A stretch of 64,000 bases of DNA. Origin: Actinoallomurus liliacearum. Its GTDB lineage: Bacteria > Actinomycetota > Actinomycetes > Streptosporangiales > Streptosporangiaceae. The position numbers and the translations under genes were made by a program. Shown here one piece after another: positions 8,301 through 15,284 of this stretch (positions are counted from its first letter, which is position 1; the number at the start of each line of letters is the position of its first letter). The notes under the pieces are model-generated. The model did no database searches. It saw nothing but the letters and a program-made list of their open reading frames with translations, and had not been told where the DNA came from. Where the stretch lies: NCBI RefSeq assembly GCF_039542035.1, contig NZ_BAABHJ010000008.1, positions 915,245 through 979,244 on the forward strand, given 5' to 3'.

Positions 8301-9832
8301 CAGGCGGGGGCCTGACCGGGCGGGCCGGTGGGCGGCTGATGCGCGACCGGCGGTACGGCCGGCGGCGCCTCGGGGGCCGGCGTGGAGGGGTACTGCCGGG
8401 CCAGCGGGGCGATGCCGGGGGTCGGTGTCACCGGGTCTGCGGGCGCCGCCGACGCGGCGCGGTCGGTGCCGAGGATCTCGGCCAGGACGGCGACCGGCAC
8501 GGGGAAGCCGCGCGGGCGGGCCGGGATACCGCCGCCCAGCCGGCACCAGGCGAGGTCCGCGGCGTACACCGTGGCGAGGAGCGCGCCGCGTGCCGCCGGC
8601 CGGAGGCTCTCGACGCGCCGCCGGAGGAGAGGCGGCAGCCGGCCGTCCTGCGGCCAGAAGCGCCGCAGCGGGTGGTCGGTGCCGGCGAGGATCGCCTGGG
8701 TCGCGCGCCGGGTCTCCGGATCGAGCCATACGATCACCTGCTCGACGACGTCGCGCCGGACGACCGCCATGTCGGCGGCCAGCAGTGCCGCCGCGATGAG
8801 GCGGGGCTCGACGTACCCGTGTTCGGCCGGGTCGCCGGCGATCGAGGCGAGACAGACGGCCAGGTCGTAGAACGCGTTGCGGAAGTGCTCGCCCGCCGAC
8901 GCCTCGATGCGCAGCGCCGGCGCCAGGGCGGGCGGGCACCGTGTGAGCCACTGCTGGACGATCGCCTGGTCGCCGTACGGGAGGGCGCCGTAGTCGACGG
9001 TGGGATCGTGCAGAGTGGCGCCGAGGATGGCGAGGAGGGCGTCCGCGCGGGCCCGGAAGCGCGTGTCCTCGCGGAGGGCGCTGGCCATCGCCCACATCGT
9101 CCGCAGGATGACGACGGCCGCGTCGACCCGGTGGGCGCGCAGCCGCTCGGCGTACAGGCCGACCAGAAACTCCAGCGGCGGCGGGGTGAGCCAGCGTGGG
9201 CCGTCGACCCCCGGCAGCGGGCGGGCGCGGTACGGCGACCACAGGCCGAGCAGTTGGGCGTCGAGCCCGGAGTAGAACACCGGGACCGCGGCGGACCAGA
9301 GCATCACGCCCCAGCCGACGGCCACCGTGCTCGGCGTGGACGGGCTGAAGGCGTTCCACCAGTGCGGGTAGTCCTGCGCGGGGAGGGCCGCCGCCGACTC
9401 GACCGTGGCACGTACGCGGGCCGTCACCTCGGGCCGTACGTCGACGTCCACGAAGGGCAGCGCCTGCGGCGGTTCGACGGTGAAGTCGGGTCCGGAGGGC
9501 ACCAGGTGGGGAGGGATGCGCGGCACCGGCATGCCCTGCCCGAGGGGGCGCGCCGACGTCCGCGTCATCGGCAGCCGGGGCGGCGGGCAGAGGTGCCACT
9601 GGCCGTCGGCCGGTAGCCAGCGGTACCAGCGGGCCCAGGCGCCGAACAGCCACCACGTGCCGTCGGGCAGGACGAGCATCCGGCCGGCGACGAGGTTCTG
9701 CCGCTGGAGGGGCGGCGTCGTTGGCCACCAGCCGGCCGTCACCATGGCACGCGTGTCACGCTCGACCACCGCGAACGGATCCTGGGCGGCGGCCGAAGGC
9801 ACCTCGCCGTACGCCTGCCCCCAGACCACCAT
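5315..9832 (-). CDS. Large multidomain AAA family protein with disordered repeat linker
   Basis: The 1505-residue protein has three parts. Residues 1 to about 460 are a Trp-rich, mostly helical domain that I do not recognise. Residues about 460-980 are a Pro/Ala/Glu/Asp-rich disordered linker with imperfect repeats (SADSAGEKADAGPAQ type), eight DVSP units and PADAPWPGG-type repeats. Residues about 980-1505 hold two AAA modules; the second resembles CbxX/EccA-like ATPases (MIGLDEVKQTVGGLV, Walker A GRPGTGKRS with K near 1292). Its Walker B reads GGVLLIENASLL, so the usual Asp-Glu is lost. The first module has GAPHSGQRR, without the Walker A lysine. ATP hydrolysis is therefore doubtful. Start ATG 9832 lacks a clear ribosome binding site. 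No type VII secretion genes are nearby. Function unknown. Confidence 0.8.
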   Translation of the reverse strand: MVVWGQAYGEVPSAAAQDPFAVVERDTRAMVTAGWWPTTPPLQRQNLVAGRMLVLPDGTWWLFGAWARWYRWLPADGQWHLCPPPRLPMTRTSARPLGQGMPVPRIPPHLVPSGPDFTVEPPQALPFVDVDVRPEVTARVRATVESAAALPAQDYPHWWNAFSPSTPSTVAVGWGVMLWSAAVPVFYSGLDAQLLGLWSPYRARPLPGVDGPRWLTPPPLEFLVGLYAERLRAHRVDAAVVILRTMWAMASALREDTRFRARADALLAILGATLHDPTVDYGALPYGDQAIVQQWLTRCPPALAPALRIEASAGEHFRNAFYDLAVCLASIAGDPAEHGYVEPRLIAAALLAADMAVVRRDVVEQVIVWLDPETRRATQAILAGTDHPLRRFWPQDGRLPPLLRRRVESLRPAARGALLATVYAADLAWCRLGGGIPARPRGFPVPVAVLAEILGTDRAASAAPADPVTPTPGIAPLARQYPSTPAPEAPPAVPPVAHQPPTGPPGQAPAWAAPPAPTRSTPDADPAEPAAAMGAGPAQAASSAVPPVDGTMVDAGPPPVAGAAAAAAGSVGESAAGDLMPTPAGYVGKADGDPAHGSADSAGEKADAGPAQTSADSAEEEADGGPARVSDGSVGEKADCDPAPALAESAQERDDTGPAQVPAGSAEEKADGGSADVRGSAVEKAGGGPAQGDPLATRIEDDAPDVSPDVSPDVSPDVSPDVSPDVSPDVSPDVSPDVSADVAFGMASPVPVPPSTGLWRSSAESGSAPVWGGGPHAGEATMLDPPLSPGASADATYVDPLVDGTRADGWMPVGGTPPLPSAPPSPAGPPVPPAPVLPPGMPGPLAPPTPGGAPRPADAPSPAGALRPADAPWPGGMPRPGDAPSPGGAPRPADAPWRGGAPGDRPQQGEPRPDHAPQPQPPLPGPGAWAGGAASGPPRTHVLGEGAGERPGTRIMSQTMVGDLLGAPVPGRPVGEIEPPPAGTVLPEVTERFGIRFVSGADDLAGLLDDVHRRASSGEETAPAVLVVGAPHSGQRRFARLLARTLAGAGRGDGSVRTVDGTELGDATGVLGAALGGGVPLLLEWVDAALRRASDPAAVAAAVVRSREGAAALIATCEPNAYDRLKTDFPQLAGVFRVFRLPDLADVETRLALVHVLADERRVTVNAPALQTVRADLPRLSGYGDLVNARLVEAYLDRAVARHTDRFGASRDRLVLTPEDFGGVAEEIEPALRAPGDVDGFLRTLDEMIGLDEVKQTVGGLVAEARRAAERAARGLPSGRHLIFLGRPGTGKRSVAGLVGGAYAALGLLGSGQVVVCDARDLAGGDAAAKVAAQADRAAGGVLLIENASLLDRMPGAVAALLRQMADRRDRFLVVCSSEPDEMDGFLLANPGFRAEFGAIVEFREPTDRQLVQLFSRFAERELYLLDEELRVELLGWFGEMRGSRRFAFAETVRRLFDAIVARQAARLAGARVDAATVARLTVRDLPDSQAERLLRSLHEDRTRR
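7608..7719. repeat. 12-bp coding minisatellite in the AAA protein gene
   Basis: Eight near-perfect copies of CGTCCGGCGAGA (7621-7716), flanked by variant copies, encode on the minus strand DVSP repeated eight times then DVSADVA. The unit is in register with codons, so copy number can change without breaking the frame. Confidence 0.9.
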
Positions 9833-10034
9833 GCAATGGTAAACGCCACCCCAAGACCGTCGGGTCACTGCGATCACGGAGCAGAACCACCCGATCGCCC
9901 ATACGTGTCGGCCTCGGCGAAGCCCTCGGACCGGAAAATCGCGGATCGGGAGCGAAAGCGATCGGGCGAAGGCGCGGAGTACAGGTGTCCGCTGACCACC
10001 TCGCCCGGGAGGCGCCCATGACGGAGAGCAAGAC

Positions 10035-10622
10035 GTGACCGGCCTGGCCGGCACGCGGACGGCCGGGAGGATGAGCGACGCCGACCTCGTCCGGGAGTAC
10101 CGCCGTGACCCGGACGGGTTCACCGCCGTGTACGACCGGTACTTCGGCGACGTCCACCGGTACGTCGCAGGACGGCTCGACACGCAGGCGGCCGACGACA
10201 TCGCGGCCGAGACGTTCCTGGTGGCGTTCCGCAAGCGGGAGCGGTTCGACCCCGCGCGCGGGGCGCTCCGGCCGTGGCTGTTCGGCATCGCCACCAAGCT
10301 CGTCGCCCAGCATCGGCGCGTCGAGGCGCGGCACTACGAGACCCTCGCCCGCGCGCGGACGGCCCCCGACGACCACGGCCACGAGAACGAGGTCGTCACG
10401 GCGGTCGCCGCGGCCGGTCTGCAGCCGCAGCTGGCCCGGGCGCTCGCCGCGCTGACCCGCAAGGAGCGGGACGTCCTGCTGCTCGTGGCGCTGGCCGACT
10501 TCAGCCATGAGGAGGTCGCCCAGGCCCTGCGCATCCCGTACGGCACCGTCGGCTCGCGTCTCAACCGGGCCCGGAAGAAGCTTCGCACCGCACTCGAGAA
10601 GGAGATCGACGGCAATGGATGA
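10035..10622 (+). CDS. ECF-type RNA polymerase sigma factor (first of two paralogues)
   Basis: A 195-residue group IV sigma factor. Region 2 is seen in FTAVYDRYFGDVHRYVAGRL and DDIAAETFLVAFRKRERFD, and region 4 in TRKERDVLLLVALADFSHEE and IPYGTVGSRLNRARKKLR, the helix-turn-helix for the -35 element. A GTG at 10035 is used here; ATG 10071 (MSDADLVREY), preceded by GGGAGG, is a reasonable alternative. The stop overlaps the start of the next gene by 8 nt, so the two are translationally coupled. A close paralogue with the same partner type lies at 62368-63012. No classical zinc anti-sigma factor is present; the partner may take that role (inference). Confidence 0.92.
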   Translation: MTGLAGTRTAGRMSDADLVREYRRDPDGFTAVYDRYFGDVHRYVAGRLDTQAADDIAAETFLVAFRKRERFDPARGALRPWLFGIATKLVAQHRRVEARHYETLARARTAPDDHGHENEVVTAVAAAGLQPQLARALAALTRKERDVLLLVALADFSHEEVAQALRIPYGTVGSRLNRARKKLRTALEKEIDGNG

Positions 10623-11763
10623 GCTGCGCATGGTCCGCACGATGCTGGACAAGCCGGCGCCCGACCACGTGGCCGTCGCGCAGGGGCGCGACCGGCTCCG
10701 TACGGCGATGGGCGGCCGACGCCGTACGATGCCCGCCCGCCGGACCCTGTGGATGACGGGCGGCCTCGGCCTCACCGCCGCGACGGCCGCGGCGGCGGTC
10801 GCGATCACCACGACCGGCACCGCGGGTCCGGCCGGCGACCGGTCGGCGGGCCCGCGCGGCGGTACGCCCACGACGACGCTGAGCGCGCGTTCGATCCTGC
10901 TGGCCGCCGCGACCGAGGCGGACGGTCAGGCGGACGGCGTCGGCGCGTACTGGCACACCACGATCGTGGACCGGAACACCTACCGGGTGGTCGGCGGCGG
11001 CTACACCGTCGTCGAGCAGGGGCAGCACGAGCAGTGGACGCCGAGCCGGCCGGGGCGGCCGCAGTGGGCGAGTGACCGCTCGCTCGGCGCCCGGCCGGCC
11101 GGCGCCGCCGACACGGCGGCCTGGCAGCGCGCGGGCTCCCCCGGCACGTTCAAGGTGGCGGTTCCGGGCAAGCGTCTCGCGCCGATGACCCTCTCCACGC
11201 AGCCGGGCAAGGCGAGTGTCGACCGCGCTCCGCTCGTCGACGGCGACAAGGTCTTCTGGCTCGGCCGCAACGTCACCATGAAGGACCTCCGCGCGCTGCC
11301 CGCCGACCCGCAGCGGCTGAAGGCCGCCCTGAAGCGCTGGTACCAGGGGCACGACACCGAGTCGTCGAGCGAGCCGATGTCCTCGGACCTGTGGCTGTAC
11401 ACCGTCGCCCAGGGCCTGATCACGGAGATGCCGGTGACCCCGAAGGTCCGGGGCGCGGCGTTCCGGATGCTCGCGGACCTGCGGACGGTCACGGCGATCG
11501 GCCGGGTCAAGGACGCCCAGGGCCGGCCGGGCACGGCGATCGCCATCACCGAGCGGACGAAGCTCGGCGGCACGATCCAGCACCGCCTCATCATCGACAC
11601 CGCCGCCGGACGGGCGCTGGGCGAGGAACTCGTGGTCGTCACGCCGGGCGAAGCAACGGCGGGCCTGGCACCCGGTTCGGTGTCGAGCTCCACGACGGTG
11701 GTCACGCAGGGCTGGACCGACTCGGCGCCGACCAAGCCCACCGGACCGCAGCGCGGCCGCTGA
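10615..11763 (+). CDS. CU044_5270 family membrane-anchored protein, sigma factor partner
   Basis: The 382-residue protein has a short cytoplasmic N-terminus (MDELRMVRTMLDKPAPDHV), a single membrane helix near residues 45-65 (GGLGLTAATAAAAVAITTTG) and a large extracytoplasmic domain. This is the layout of the CU044_5270 family regularly encoded after ECF sigma factors in actinobacteria. The start ATG lies inside the end of the sigma gene (ATGGATGA). By arrangement it may control the sigma factor from the membrane, but no anti-sigma motif is visible, so this is inference. A second copy of this pair occurs at 61317-63012. A 14-bp hairpin follows. Confidence 0.85.
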   Translation: MDELRMVRTMLDKPAPDHVAVAQGRDRLRTAMGGRRRTMPARRTLWMTGGLGLTAATAAAAVAITTTGTAGPAGDRSAGPRGGTPTTTLSARSILLAAATEADGQADGVGAYWHTTIVDRNTYRVVGGGYTVVEQGQHEQWTPSRPGRPQWASDRSLGARPAGAADTAAWQRAGSPGTFKVAVPGKRLAPMTLSTQPGKASVDRAPLVDGDKVFWLGRNVTMKDLRALPADPQRLKAALKRWYQGHDTESSSEPMSSDLWLYTVAQGLITEMPVTPKVRGAAFRMLADLRTVTAIGRVKDAQGRPGTAIAITERTKLGGTIQHRLIIDTAAGRALGEELVVVTPGEATAGLAPGSVSSSTTVVTQGWTDSAPTKPTGPQRGR

Positions 11764-11780
11764 CCCCCGACCACCGCTGA

Positions 11781-11833
11781 TCGCGCGGGCCGGACCGGAC
11801 CCCACCGGCGTACAGGGGCTCCGGCCCGCGCGA
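11781..11833 (+). terminator. Hairpin after the first sigma/CU044_5270 pair
   Basis: Perfect 14-bp arms TCGCGCGGGCCGGA (11781-11794) and complement (11820-11833) enclose a 25-nt loop, 18 nt after the stop codon. The next 90 nt hold degenerate GC-rich repeats (gttcccgccg, tcccggtcgg) without coding signs. Confidence 0.65.
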
Positions 11834-11957
11834 CCCGCCCCGGCAGGGCGCGGCGTTCCCGCCGAGCCCAGCGTTCCCGCCGGGCGCGGCCTCCCGGTCG
11901 GACACGGCATCCCGGCCGGGCGAGTGCGGCAGATGCGTCCCACGGTCGGGGTGGGCG

Positions 11958-12485
11958 TCAGCTCCAGCGGGCCTCGCGGTGCAGGGCGGCCTTGCGCACG
12001 TACGTCTCGGGGGTGTAGGCGAGCACCGCCCGGTCGTCGTCGTTCAGCTCCCGGACGACCTTGCCGGGGACGCCCGCGACGAGCACACCGGAGGGGATCT
12101 TCTTCCCGGGGCCGACGAGCGCGCCCGCCGCGACGAGCGTTCCCGCGCCGATCCGCGCGCCGTTCAGCACGATCGCGCCGATGCCGATCAGCGAACCGGT
12201 CTCGACGTACGCGCCGTGCACCATGGCCTTGTGCCCCAGACTCACCCGGTCCTCCAGCACCGCGGGCATGCCCGGGTCCGCGTGCAGGCAGGACAGGTCC
12301 TGGATGTTGCACTCCTCGCCGACGATGATCTCCTCGTCGTCGCCGCGCAGCACCGAGCCGTACCAGACGTTGGCCGCCCGGCCGAGCCGCACACGGCCGA
12401 CGACGACGGCTCCGGGAGCCACCCACGCCTCCGGATGGATGTCGGGTCGGTGGTCGCCGAGGGTGCCGTGGAAGAAGTCAGTCAC
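11958..12485 (-). CDS. Gamma-class carbonic anhydrase-like hexapeptide repeat protein
   Basis: The 175-residue protein folds as a left-handed beta-helix judging from repeated hexapeptides (PEAWVAPGAVVVGRVRLG, GARIGAGTLVAAGALVGPG). The zinc ligands of gamma carbonic anhydrases are suggested by H in SCLHAD, H in SLGHKAMVHGA, and the RGDDEEIIVGEECNIQD segment. These are shared with YrdA/PaaY/CaiE-like proteins, so activity could be carbonic anhydrase or acyl-CoA thioesterase-like. The start is GTG 12485 (VTDFFHG). It stands alone and is divergent from the DivIVA-like gene; the shared 214-nt upstream region contains an AT-rich patch at 12539-12575 that probably holds promoters. Confidence 0.9.
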   Translation of the reverse strand: MTDFFHGTLGDHRPDIHPEAWVAPGAVVVGRVRLGRAANVWYGSVLRGDDEEIIVGEECNIQDLSCLHADPGMPAVLEDRVSLGHKAMVHGAYVETGSLIGIGAIVLNGARIGAGTLVAAGALVGPGKKIPSGVLVAGVPGKVVRELNDDDRAVLAYTPETYVRKAALHREARWS

Positions 12486-12699
12486 GGTCGTCAAGTCTAG
12501 AAGCGGCGGCGGGGCCGTCCCCGGCCGGTCGGCGCGGCATATTTCCCAAAAACTGCATTTTGCGATATTTAACCTGGGAAGACTCTCGTGTCGCCGCACC
12601 GACGGGCCAGGAATTCCTGCGAGTAGCCGCATTCCCCTTGCGTGAAAAGGGGGGAACCATCGAGAGTCGTCACAGACGTTCCTTCGACCCCCAAGGGCT

Positions 12700-13635
12700 A
12701 TGAGCAACGAAGCCGAGATCCTGCCGAACCTCTTCCGCGAGGAGCCCCTCCGCGAGGAGACGTTCGAGATCGTCATGCGCGGTTACAACCGCCGCCAGGT
12801 CGACGAATACATCGCCCGTACCCGTAACCAGATCCGCGAGCTCGAGGCCCGCCTGTCCCGGGCCCTCGACGAGGTCGAGCGCACGCGCCGCGAGATGACC
12901 GAGGTCCGCGAGGCCCGGCGTCCGACCGGTGACGACCTCAGCGAGCGGCTTCGTCAGATCATCAACCTCGCCGAGGAAGAGGCCCAGTCGAAGCTCGGCG
13001 AGGCCGAGCGCAACGGCGCCCAGATCCAGCAGGACGCCGAGCGCGCGGCCAAGCAGATCATCGACGAGGCCCAGGGCAAGTCCGAGCGCGCGGTCGCCCA
13101 GGCCCAGGAGAACGCCGGCCACATGCTGTCGGCGGCCCAGCAGGAGGCCGAGCGGATCGCGACCGCGGCCAAGAACGAAGCGGACACGCTGGTCACCGAA
13201 GCCCGTACGGAGGCCGAGCGCACGCTCACCACGGCCGAGCGCCGTTCGTCGGTCATCAACGAGGACGCCTCCGCGCGCCTGGCTCAGCTCACGAAACAGC
13301 ACACGAAGGCCCTCGGCCGGCTCAGCGAGATCACCGAGACGCTCGTGACGCTGCTGGAGCAGGAGGAGAAGGCCGGCCCACTGGAGGAGATGGTCGCGGG
13401 CGCCGTCGCCCAAGGCGATGCGGAGCGGCCCGCGGCCCGTCCCGAGCAGCCGCAGCAGGCACCGCAGCCACCGCAGGCGCAGCAGCAGCCGCCGCAGCCG
13501 ACGAGCGGTCGCCACCACCAGCCGTCGGCGCCGGCCCAGCCTCCGGTGCCGCCCCAGGCCCAGCCCCAGCCGGTGCAGCAGCCCCAGGAGCGCAATGTCC
13601 AGGTGTTCCCGGCGAGCGGCGAGCCCGCGGAGTGA
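12700..13635 (+). CDS. DivIVA/FilP-like coiled-coil cytoskeletal protein
   Basis: The 311-residue protein begins with a DivIVA-type membrane/curvature segment (EETFEIVMRGYNRRQVDEYI, residues 21-40) followed by a long coiled coil (about 40-235, Ala/Glu/Arg heptads) and a Pro/Gln-rich tail of about 75 residues (QQAPQPPQAQ). Length and layout resemble FilP of Streptomyces and other DivIVA-domain proteins that organise the cell pole and hyphal cytoskeleton. A role in polar growth is inferred. No strong ribosome binding site precedes the ATG; cccaagggctatg is the nearest. A 17-bp perfect hairpin follows the stop. Confidence 0.88.
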   Translation: MSNEAEILPNLFREEPLREETFEIVMRGYNRRQVDEYIARTRNQIRELEARLSRALDEVERTRREMTEVREARRPTGDDLSERLRQIINLAEEEAQSKLGEAERNGAQIQQDAERAAKQIIDEAQGKSERAVAQAQENAGHMLSAAQQEAERIATAAKNEADTLVTEARTEAERTLTTAERRSSVINEDASARLAQLTKQHTKALGRLSEITETLVTLLEQEEKAGPLEEMVAGAVAQGDAERPAARPEQPQQAPQPPQAQQQPPQPTSGRHHQPSAPAQPPVPPQAQPQPVQQPQERNVQVFPASGEPAE

Positions 13636-13636
13636 C

Positions 13637-13675
13637 GATCGGGCCGGTGACCGTTGGTCGGTCACCGGCCCGATC
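13637..13675 (+). terminator. Strong hairpin terminator after the DivIVA-like gene
   Basis: Perfect 17-bp arms GATCGGGCCGGTGACCG (13637-13653) and complement (13659-13675) with a TTGGT loop start 2 nt after the stop codon. It separates the DivIVA-like gene from the deformylase 18 nt further on, whose promoter must lie within or very close to this element. Confidence 0.85.
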
Positions 13676-13692
13676 ATCTAGAGTCCTGGTCT

Positions 13693-14223
13693 GTGAGACG
13701 ACGACGCGGCGGTGCGGGCACCGTACGCCCGATCCGCTACATGGGCGATCCCGTTCTGCGCACCGAGTGCGACCCGGTGCGGTCCTTCGACGCCGACCTG
13801 CGGCGACTCATCGACGACATGTTCGCGTCGATGTACGCCAATGACGGCGCCGGACTCGCGGCCAACCAGATCGGCGTCTCCCTCCAGGTCTTCGTCTACG
13901 ACTGCGATGACGACGCGGGCCGTAACCACGTCGGCCACGTCGTCAACCCGGTGCTGGTGTCCGCCGACGGCGAGACCGTGACGGACGACGAGGGCTGCCT
14001 GTCGCTGCCCGGCCTCCGCTTCCCGACGCCGAGGTACGGCCATGCCGTCGTCGAGGGCGTCGACATGACGGGAGCGCCGCTGCGCGTCGAGGGAACCGGC
14101 TACTTCGCCCGCTGCCTCCAGCACGAGACGGGCCACCTGGGCGGCCGGCTGTACGTCGACACGCTGCAGGGCGACGCGCGCAAGGCCGCGCTCCGCGCCG
14201 TCCGCGCCGCCGACTGGAGCTGA
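13693..14223 (+). CDS. def: Peptide deformylase
   Basis: Deformylase removes the N-formyl group from nascent proteins using a Fe/Zn centre. All three family motifs are present: GAGLAANQIG (motif 1), EGCLSLPG with ligand C102 (motif 2) and QHETGH with ligands H144 and H148 and catalytic E145 (motif 3). The sequence is 176 residues from GTG 13693, matching other actinobacterial deformylases that start with a short basic tail before GTVRPIRYMGDPVLR. The gene follows a terminator and precedes the Trp leader unit, so it looks like a single-gene transcript. It may be one of several deformylases in the genome. Confidence 0.95.
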   Translation: MRRRRGGAGTVRPIRYMGDPVLRTECDPVRSFDADLRRLIDDMFASMYANDGAGLAANQIGVSLQVFVYDCDDDAGRNHVGHVVNPVLVSADGETVTDDEGCLSLPGLRFPTPRYGHAVVEGVDMTGAPLRVEGTGYFARCLQHETGHLGGRLYVDTLQGDARKAALRAVRAADWS

Positions 14224-14269
14224 CGGCTCCGCCCCTCTCGGGAAGATCGTCTCCTGTTAGAGTCGTCCC

Positions 14270-14308
14270 GTGCCGACCCTCACCGCCCATTGGTGGCGCC
14301 GCCCTTAG
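14270..14308 (+). CDS. Putative attenuation leader peptide with tandem Trp codons
   Basis: GTG 14270 opens a 12-codon frame that reads M-P-T-L-T-A-H-W-W-R-R-P and stops at 14306-14308. Two adjacent TGG codons (14291-14296) resemble the tandem Trp codons of trp operon leader peptides in Streptomyces. A TAGAGT -10-like hexamer (14258-14263) ends 6 nt before the GTG, so the leader would be leaderless, as is common for actinobacterial attenuators. The function is inferred from layout: ribosome stalling at Trp codons would shift downstream hairpins that precede the chorismate mutase-GNAT gene. Confidence 0.55.
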   Translation: MPTLTAHWWRRP

Positions 14309-14362
14309 GCGGCCTGTCGTCACTGTTCCCCCCAGACCGCCGCTCCAGAGCGCGGGTCTGGG
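14298..14362 (+). promoter_or_regulatory. Attenuator-like hairpins upstream of the chorismate mutase-GNAT gene
   Basis: The first hairpin (GCCGCC 14298-14303, loop, GGCGGC 14308-14313) overlaps the end of the Trp leader frame. The second pairs CCCAGACC (14331-14338) with GGTCTGGG (14355-14362), with an inner CGCT/AGCG stem, and could act as a terminator 50 nt before the coding region. Overlap of the first hairpin with the leader stop codon is what an attenuator needs, but alternative pairing between the two has not been shown. Confidence 0.5.
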
Positions 14363-14414
14363 CAGAGGTCGCCCCGGTGCCGGACGCTCGGGAGCCGACC
14401 AGAGGACGGACCCC

Positions 14415-15158
14415 ATGCCCAACGACGAGCTCGTCGCGATCCGCGCCCGGATCGACGGACTCGACCACCGGATCGTCGCGCTGCTGGCCGAACGCGAGAC
14501 CCTCGTACGCCAGGCCGGCCGGCTGAAGACCGACGCCGGCGCGGTACGAGCCCCGCGACGCGTCGCCCAGGTGGTCGAGCGCGCCCGGTCCACCGCCGTG
14601 GAACTCGGTGCCTCGCCCGATGTCGTCGCACGCACCTACCAGGCGATGATCAGCGCGTTCATCGACCTGGAACTGGCGAGCGTCGGAGTCGCGGACGCTC
14701 CGCCGATCGAATCCGCGGGACCGGAGGACGCCGGGGAACTGCTGACGCTGCAGCGCGCCGCGTACGCGACCGAGGCGCGGATCTACGGCGACCCCGAGCT
14801 ACCCCCGCTGGTCCAGACCCTTGACGAGCTCGTCGCGGAGCTGGACCAGGGCGTCGCCTTCAAGGTCACGTACGGCCACCGGATCGTCGGCGCCGTACGC
14901 GGCCGCGTCGAGGGCGACCTTCTGCGCATCGGCCGGCTGACCGTCGCGCCGGACTTCCAGGGCCGGGGGCTCGGCACCGCCCTGCTCGCGGCCATCGAGG
15001 AGTCGGTCGTCCCCGGAGCCCGGCGCGCGACCCTCTTCACCGGGCACCTCAGCACGGCCAACCTCCGGCTGTACGAGCGCCTCGGCTACATCGAGGAACG
15101 CCGCGAGCCCCTCCGCCCGGGAGTCGCTCTGATCCACCTGACCAAACCCCTCACCTGA
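14415..15158 (+). CDS. Chorismate mutase (AroQ type) fused to a GNAT acetyltransferase
   Basis: Residues 1-90 match AroQ-fold chorismate mutases (chorismate to prephenate): LVAIRARIDGLDHRIVALLA and ERETLVRQAGRLK, with R10, R27, K38 and R49 at positions equivalent to the active-site R11, R28, K39 and R51 of the E. coli P-protein. The E52-equivalent is Val, so activity may be weak or altered. Residues about 97-247 are a GNAT domain with motif A around LTVAPDFQGRGLGTALLAAI, which binds acetyl-CoA. The total is 247 residues. ATG 14415 has GAGGA about 10 nt upstream. Regulation is suggested by the Trp-codon leader and hairpins at 14270-14362. The acetyl acceptor is unknown. Confidence 0.85.
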   Translation: MPNDELVAIRARIDGLDHRIVALLAERETLVRQAGRLKTDAGAVRAPRRVAQVVERARSTAVELGASPDVVARTYQAMISAFIDLELASVGVADAPPIESAGPEDAGELLTLQRAAYATEARIYGDPELPPLVQTLDELVAELDQGVAFKVTYGHRIVGAVRGRVEGDLLRIGRLTVAPDFQGRGLGTALLAAIEESVVPGARRATLFTGHLSTANLRLYERLGYIEERREPLRPGVALIHLTKPLT

Positions 15159-15163
15159 CCGCT

Positions 15164-15216
15164 ACGTTGTGCCCCGGATTTCGGTCGTCAGCACGACGGA
15201 AATCCGGTGCGTAGTG
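15164..15216 (+). repeat. Hairpin repeat copy 1, left of the AbiEi-like gene
   Basis: About 53 nt beginning ACGTTGTGCCCCGGATTTCG. Internally it folds as a stem pairing CCGGATTTCGGTCGT with ACGACGGAAATCCGG, one mismatch. A reverse-oriented copy lies at 16232-16285; the outer 22 nt are identical between copies. It could serve as terminator of the preceding gene. Confidence 0.75.
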
Positions 15217-15284
15217 TGGCCGCTTGTGCACAGACGGCGCCCCAGGGCTTCCGCTGTCCCTTCGCCGACGGTCAGGCTGGTGGC

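Noticed and set aside
4964..9616. Very long open frame on the plus strand opposite the AAA protein gene
   Set aside because: It reads Arg/Gly/Pro-rich with no domain and lies antisense to a gene with recognisable domains; a shadow of high GC3.
11840..11930. Degenerate GC-rich repeats after the first sigma pair
   Set aside because: Too degenerate to define a unit or function; probably neutral spacer.
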